Positions 59,736 to 64,000 of a stretch of DNA of 64,000 nucleotides are shown piece by piece (position 1 is the stretch's first letter; the number at the start of each line of letters is the position of its first letter). A program made the translations under genes and the position numbers. The stretch is from contig NZ_CAMLSE010000043.1 of assembly GCF_946482605.1 (NCBI RefSeq), positions 1-64,000 on the forward strand, given 5' to 3'. Below the pieces are notes generated by a model, which was given only the letters and a program-made list of their open reading frames with translations, was not told where the DNA came from and did no database searches. The DNA comes from an uncultured Dyadobacter sp. (GTDB taxonomy: Bacteria; Bacteroidota; Bacteroidia; Cytophagales; Spirosomataceae).

Positions 59736-62700
59736 CTAGAATGTCAGCATTGCTCCGACGGTAAAACTCGTTGTCGCGGGATACCGGTTTTTGTCGTCTA
59801 CCCCCGGAGCCAGGCCGCTGATCCCGACTTCCGGGTCGATGCCTTTGTAGCCTGTGATGGTATAGAGGTTAGCGACCGCCAGGTAAACCCTAGCATGTTT
59901 GAGGTACTTCGTTTTCAGGTTGATATTGTATCCCGCCGTCACGTTGTCGATTTTCCAGTAGTTGCCGTTTTCGATATAGTAACTTACGTAGTTCAGCGAC
60001 TGATCATCGGCCAGCGGACGTTTACCGTAAATCGGGTCGTAGGCATTGGAGCGCAGGTTTCCCCGGGTGAGCATAACGGGCGCACTCCAGAACATTTCGG
60101 TCATATTCAGGATCTGGAACCCGAATGCGCCGCGCATGGTAATGTTCAGGTCAAAGTTCTTGTAGGCCAGGGTGTTGTTCCAGTTCAGGTAGCGCTTGGG
60201 CAACCCGTTGCCGATCACCTTTTTGTCGTCGGCTTGCTGCTGGGCAATGGATTTGGCTTCTCCGTTTTTTCCTTCGATGATCCAGTACCCGGTTTCGTCG
60301 ATGTCGATGGTTTTGAAACCCCAAAAGTTTCCGATTGGCTGGCCTACCTGCACGCGGTGGGTAGTTTGCTGAATGGGCTCTCCGGTGTTGCCGGTGTCGA
60401 AGTAGCCGCTGGCCAGCGCAAATTTGTCATTGGAGAGCGAGAGGATCTTGTTGGAGTTGGTAGAAAAATTGGCAGAAGTGGTCCATCTGAACGAGGGCGT
60501 TTGCAACGGGACCACATTCACCTGGATCTCGACGCCTTTGTTTTCCATCGAAGCGGCATTGGCGGTGATGGTGCTGTACAGATAAGGAGGTGTGGGTACC
60601 GGAAAATTGGCGATCAGGTCGCGGGTCGTGCGGCGGTAAACATCCACCGAGCCTGAGATCCGCTGATTCAGGAAGCCGTAATCCACTCCGATATTGACCT
60701 CTTCCTTGCGTTCCCAGCGCAGATCGGGGTTGGCGTTGTTGGAGGGGTTGATGGCCTGCACCCATTGCCCGTTGATGAGTACATTCGTATTGAAGTTGAT
60801 CTTGTTGAGCGAAATGTAGGAGTCTTTGGGTTCGGTTCCCGTTACGCCGTAGCCCACTCTTACTTTCAGATTGGAGACTGTGCCGGAGTTTTCCAGAAAT
60901 GCTTCCCTTTTCAGGTTCCAGCCTACCGAAAACGCCGGAAAGCTTCCCCATTTGTGGTTGGCCCCGAAGCGGGACGATCCCTCGTGGCGCACACTGGCCA
61001 TCAGCAGGTATTTGTTCATGAAGCTGTAATTGACCCTGAAAAAATAGCTGATCAGTTTGTTTTCGGATTGGAATGAGGATTCTGGCGCTTGTCCGCGTCT
61101 GAGGGCCAGGCCTGCGCCGATATTGTTGTAGGAGAAATTGTCTGTTGGGAAGTCCCAGTTTTGCATGCCGTATTCTTCCAGGTTGTAACGGCGCCATGTG
61201 TGGCCGGCCAGGAGCACGAAATTGTGGTTCTGAATGGTTTTATTGTAGTTGGCGGTTAATTCAAACAGGTCGTCCTGGGAGCGGACAGTGGCGCGGGATG
61301 CAAAGCCGTTCCGTCCGTTGCGGCTGGTGGAATAGTGGTTTTTGGTTTCGTAATATCCCCTTGTGCTGTTGTACATGTCGCGGGCAACGAGCCCCATGAT
61401 TTCCAGTCCCTCGATGGGCGCCAGCGAAATGGTCCCGTAGGTCCGGAGATTGTTGTTACGTCTTTGCCCGTGCGATTCTTCGATGAGTGCGAGCGGGTTC
61501 ATGTAGTCCGTTTTATCCGTACGTTCCGTCCATTTGCCGTTTTCGTCCTTCAAGGGCTCAGTCGGGTTAAAGGTGAGTGAATTCCGGTAAACCAGCCCGG
61601 AGTAGGGGCCACCGTCGTCGATGGAGAAGAATTTCTGCTGGTAACCGCTCAGGTTCGCATTGATTTTCAGCATGCCGTTGAACATCGAATGATTGACCTC
61701 GATGCGCGGAAAGACCGTCGTGTTGTCGGATTTCTTCATAATGCCGTTCAAATGCCGGTACTCCATGCTCACGATGTAGTTGGTAGTGCGGGAGCCGCCG
61801 CGCAGGCTGATGTTGTGCACCTGTGACAATGGCTTTTGCGTCACTTGTTTGAGCCAATCCGTGCTGTGGCCGTAATCGATGGCCCCGGGTTTGCCCTGGG
61901 CCGCTAGCGCGCGGTACTGGTCTACATTCATGAAATCCAGCTTGCGGGTCAATCGCTGGGTTGTGAAGTAGGAGTTCACTTCCAGTGTGGCGGGCGTTTC
62001 GCCCTTCACTTTCCGCGTCGTGATCAGGATTACGCCGTTTGTGCCGCGGGTACCGTAAATCGCGGCGGCAGAGCCGTCTTTCAGGACGTCGATCGACTCG
62101 ATGTCCTCCGGCGCGACGGTATTCAGGGCACCCGGCACGCCGTCGATCAGGATCAGCGGTTCGGAGCTCGCATTGATCGTAGCATTACCTCTCAGTGAAA
62201 TCTGCGCCAGGGCGGTCGGGTCGCCGCTGGGTGTAATGACGCTCAATCCGGCGACTTTGCCCCGGATGAGCTGGGCCGCATCCTGAACCGGGCCTTTCAC
62301 AAAATCTTCGGATTTGACACTCGCAATGGCGCTGGTGATCTGTTCCCGTTTTTGCGTACCGTACCCTACGACCACCACTTCTTCCAGGCTTTTCAGGTCG
62401 GGGAGCAACGAAACGTCTATCGCCGACCGGCTCCCGGCGATGATCTCCTGGTTCCGGTAGCCGACGTAGGAAAAAACCAGCGTGACTTCGCCTTTCAGAT
62501 CATCGCCGATGGTAATGCTGTACCTGCCGTTTACGTCCGTTGTGCTCCCCCTGGTCGTTCCCTTGATGAGGACGCTTACGCCAGGAAGTACTCCGCCGTC
62601 GTCGCCTTTAACCACGCCGCTGATGGTTTTGTCGGCTGCTTTACCGATGGGCCCGGGATCCGGCGCATTAGTTTGAACCGCGGCCGTGGTAGGCTGCTGC

Positions 62701-63119
62701 ATGGCAGGCGGCAGGTCGGTGGGGCTTTCATCCGGCTGTTGCACGCCTGTTTTATTGTCCTCCGCATTGGTCAGGATCAGATACGTCTGCTTGCTCACTT
62801 TTTTGTAGCGTAAGCCGGCAGGAGCGAGGATGTTGTTGAGTTTATTTTCAATGGATTGTCCGGATTGAATTTGAGAGGGAACTACAAAAACGCCTTCCAG
62901 CAATTTTTCTTCAAAGAGAATATCCACCTTGAACTGCTTTTTTACCTGCATGAGCGCGTCCCGTAATGTCAGCCTGCTGGCGGGAGAGGTTATGGGGGTC
63001 GGACTGCTTTTCGCACGATTCTGGGCGATGAGCTGGGCTTTGAGCGGCGGTATACCCAACAGGCATCCCATCGTCAAGGTTACCAGCACTTTAACGTGTA
63101 ATAGTTTCGTCATGATCAT
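59736..63119 (-). CDS. SusC/RagA-family TonB-dependent receptor with STN domain (second module)
   Basis: This 1127-residue outer-membrane receptor has a signal peptide (MTKLLHVKVLVTLTMGCLL after two residues), an STN domain (about 45-125, RLTLRDALMQVKKQFKVDIL), a Pro/Thr-rich linker (about 125-165), a carboxypeptidase-like domain (LPGVSVLIKGTTRGSTTDVNG), the plug start EEVVVVGYGTQKREQITSAI and a barrel ending VGAMLTF. A FecR gene lies directly upstream, so substrate signalling through STN is likely. The barrel ends in the hydrophobic residues usual for outer-membrane insertion. Confidence 0.96.
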   Translation of the reverse strand: MIMTKLLHVKVLVTLTMGCLLGIPPLKAQLIAQNRAKSSPTPITSPASRLTLRDALMQVKKQFKVDILFEEKLLEGVFVVPSQIQSGQSIENKLNNILAPAGLRYKKVSKQTYLILTNAEDNKTGVQQPDESPTDLPPAMQQPTTAAVQTNAPDPGPIGKAADKTISGVVKGDDGGVLPGVSVLIKGTTRGSTTDVNGRYSITIGDDLKGEVTLVFSYVGYRNQEIIAGSRSAIDVSLLPDLKSLEEVVVVGYGTQKREQITSAIASVKSEDFVKGPVQDAAQLIRGKVAGLSVITPSGDPTALAQISLRGNATINASSEPLILIDGVPGALNTVAPEDIESIDVLKDGSAAAIYGTRGTNGVILITTRKVKGETPATLEVNSYFTTQRLTRKLDFMNVDQYRALAAQGKPGAIDYGHSTDWLKQVTQKPLSQVHNISLRGGSRTTNYIVSMEYRHLNGIMKKSDNTTVFPRIEVNHSMFNGMLKINANLSGYQQKFFSIDDGGPYSGLVYRNSLTFNPTEPLKDENGKWTERTDKTDYMNPLALIEESHGQRRNNNLRTYGTISLAPIEGLEIMGLVARDMYNSTRGYYETKNHYSTSRNGRNGFASRATVRSQDDLFELTANYNKTIQNHNFVLLAGHTWRRYNLEEYGMQNWDFPTDNFSYNNIGAGLALRRGQAPESSFQSENKLISYFFRVNYSFMNKYLLMASVRHEGSSRFGANHKWGSFPAFSVGWNLKREAFLENSGTVSNLKVRVGYGVTGTEPKDSYISLNKINFNTNVLINGQWVQAINPSNNANPDLRWERKEEVNIGVDYGFLNQRISGSVDVYRRTTRDLIANFPVPTPPYLYSTITANAASMENKGVEIQVNVVPLQTPSFRWTTSANFSTNSNKILSLSNDKFALASGYFDTGNTGEPIQQTTHRVQVGQPIGNFWGFKTIDIDETGYWIIEGKNGEAKSIAQQQADDKKVIGNGLPKRYLNWNNTLAYKNFDLNITMRGAFGFQILNMTEMFWSAPVMLTRGNLRSNAYDPIYGKRPLADDQSLNYVSYYIENGNYWKIDNVTAGYNINLKTKYLKHARVYLAVANLYTITGYKGIDPEVGISGLAPGVDDKNRYPATTSFTVGAMLTF

Positions 63120-63138
63120 TCAAAATTTTAGATAAGTA

Positions 63139-64000
63139 CTATTGACTGGAATGGAGGATGAAGGTCTCCGGATTGTCGTCGGTTCGCGGGGAATGCGTAA
63201 CCCGCGCACTCAGGACATCCGAAAGCACTTTCAGTACCTGGGCGGGATCGCTCGCATTAAACGTGCCGCCAAGGGTTCGCTTCGCCAGTGTGGAATCGGG
63301 CACGGCGACATTCACGCCGAAATGCTCGCTGATCTGGTAGGCGATTTCGGAAACAGGGGTATTCTCAAACATAAACAGGTGCTGCTTCCAGGCCTGGTGC
63401 GCGGACAGGCTCTGGCTGTGACTCAGCGTAAGCTTTCCCTGGGTTGAAAGCGTGGCTATATCGCCGGGTTTCATCAGGACGGGCTTGGGGTTCAGTTCAT
63501 TAAGCGACCGCAGCTGCACACTGCCCTGGCTCAGGACCACTTTCGAGCCCCGGTCGCGACTGTAAACGATAAACTCGGTGCCCAGCACCCGCACTTCCAG
63601 CTTATCGGGTGTCCGGACGACAAACTTCCGGTGGTCGGTGGTATGCCTGACGGCAAACTCGGCTTCCCCTTCCAGCAGCACTTCCCGCGTACCGCTTCCG
63701 AAGCCGAAACGCGGCACGGTAAGGATGGAATTGGCATTCAGAGTGACCCGGCTGCTATCGGGTAGCCGCACCGTGCGGACTTCTCCATAGCCTGTTTCGT
63801 AACGCGTGTAGAGCCAGAAATCGGAAAGCAGGTAGGCACCCAAAAGCATTGCCACAGAAGCGGCGGCCGCCCATCTGAACATAAAAAGCCGTCGCCTCAA
63901 CGACCCCAGTGCTCCCCCCGCAGCGGCGGAAGCTTGCGGTACATCGCCGCTAATTGGAACGGTATGCAGTGAACGTCGGTAGGCTAGCTCAACATCCGGC
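63139..64000 (-). CDS. FecR-family anti-sigma factor, 5' part beyond window
   Basis: The frame stays open to the window edge: before the apparent TTG at 63900 it reads PDVELAYRRSLHTVPISGDV and on through an Ala-rich linker, so the start codon lies outside. The visible 287 residues contain a membrane helix (FRWAAAASVAMLLGAYLLSDFWL), the periplasmic FecR domain (EVRTVRLPDSSRVTLNANSI, VLLEGEAEFAV, VRVLGTEFIVYSR) and a DUF4974-like end (FENTPVSEIAYQISEHFGVNV, GGTFNASDPAQVLKVLS). Its ECF sigma partner is expected upstream, beyond 64000. It regulates the second SusCD module. Confidence 0.92.
   Translation of the reverse strand, partial: PDVELAYRRSLHTVPISGDVPQASAAAGGALGSLRRRLFMFRWAAAASVAMLLGAYLLSDFWLYTRYETGYGEVRTVRLPDSSRVTLNANSILTVPRFGFGSGTREVLLEGEAEFAVRHTTDHRKFVVRTPDKLEVRVLGTEFIVYSRDRGSKVVLSQGSVQLRSLNELNPKPVLMKPGDIATLSTQGKLTLSHSQSLSAHQAWKQHLFMFENTPVSEIAYQISEHFGVNVAVPDSTLAKRTLGGTFNASDPAQVLKVLSDVLSARVTHSPRTDDNPETFILHSSQ

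Noticed and set aside
59724..60656. 310-codon plus-strand frame opposite the second SusC gene
   Set aside because: It is antisense to the barrel of a clear SusC receptor.

Overview
The window looks like a chromosomal segment of a Bacteroidota bacterium of the order Cytophagales, probably Dyadobacter or a close relative. The signs are two SusC/SusD pairs with STN-type receptors, matching ECF sigma factor and FecR anti-sigma genes with a DUF4974-like end, few recognisable Shine-Dalgarno sequences, and many DUF families common in that group. The genus is an inference. I saw no rRNA, tRNA, CRISPR array or intact insertion sequence.

Layout. 1-2720 (minus): an arsenic-type block of LMW-phosphatase/ArsC (cut by the edge), a DUF6428 protein with a Cys-rich tail, ArsR and a SulP anion transporter. 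2983-12222 (plus): seven tightly coupled genes, most overlapping by 1-4 bases: class I HMG-CoA reductase, UbiA prenyltransferase, PEP-synthase-like phosphotransferase, DUF3419/BtaA-like aminocarboxypropyl transferase, polyprenol-kinase-like membrane protein, GNAT-like protein and AMP-forming acyl ligase. Together they look like an undescribed lipid or isoprenoid pathway. 12208-15288 (minus): an ArsR-SRPBCC-DoxX-AlkD-DUF4256-YdeI operon with a 17-bp inverted repeat at its head. 15564-29780: hydrolases, a bestrophin, two copies of a degenerate PfkB-like protein, two paralogous multi-GAF sigma-54 activators, YCII proteins, a pirin and an NAD-binding SDR. Four promoters in this stretch share one architecture: an upstream two-part site plus a TGGCA-N6-TTG element. 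I read this as a local RpoN regulon.

30074-35587: surface glycan genes (TIGR04325 methyltransferase, FdtA-like cupin and five glycosyltransferases on converging strands). 35588-36515: about 930 bases without a convincing gene, ending in a 28-bp-stem hairpin. 36516-41491 (minus): an AT-richer two-gene island. One protein of 1281 residues appears to join two phosphoribosyltransferase-like domains to a GAF/histidine-kinase-like C-terminus. Its translationally coupled partner is a receiver domain fused to four membrane helices. This is the strongest candidate for an unknown signalling or defence system.

41822-64000 (minus): two polysaccharide-utilisation modules. The first (51131 to 41822) is ECF sigma, FecR, SusC, SusD, an FAD oxidoreductase and an FMN-binding-like HEAT protein. 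The second (64000 to 51337) is FecR (cut by the edge), SusC, SusD, a beta-propeller glycosidase, an MGH1-like hydrolase and two DUF1680/GH127-type enzymes, consistent with use of an L-arabinofuranose-containing glycan.
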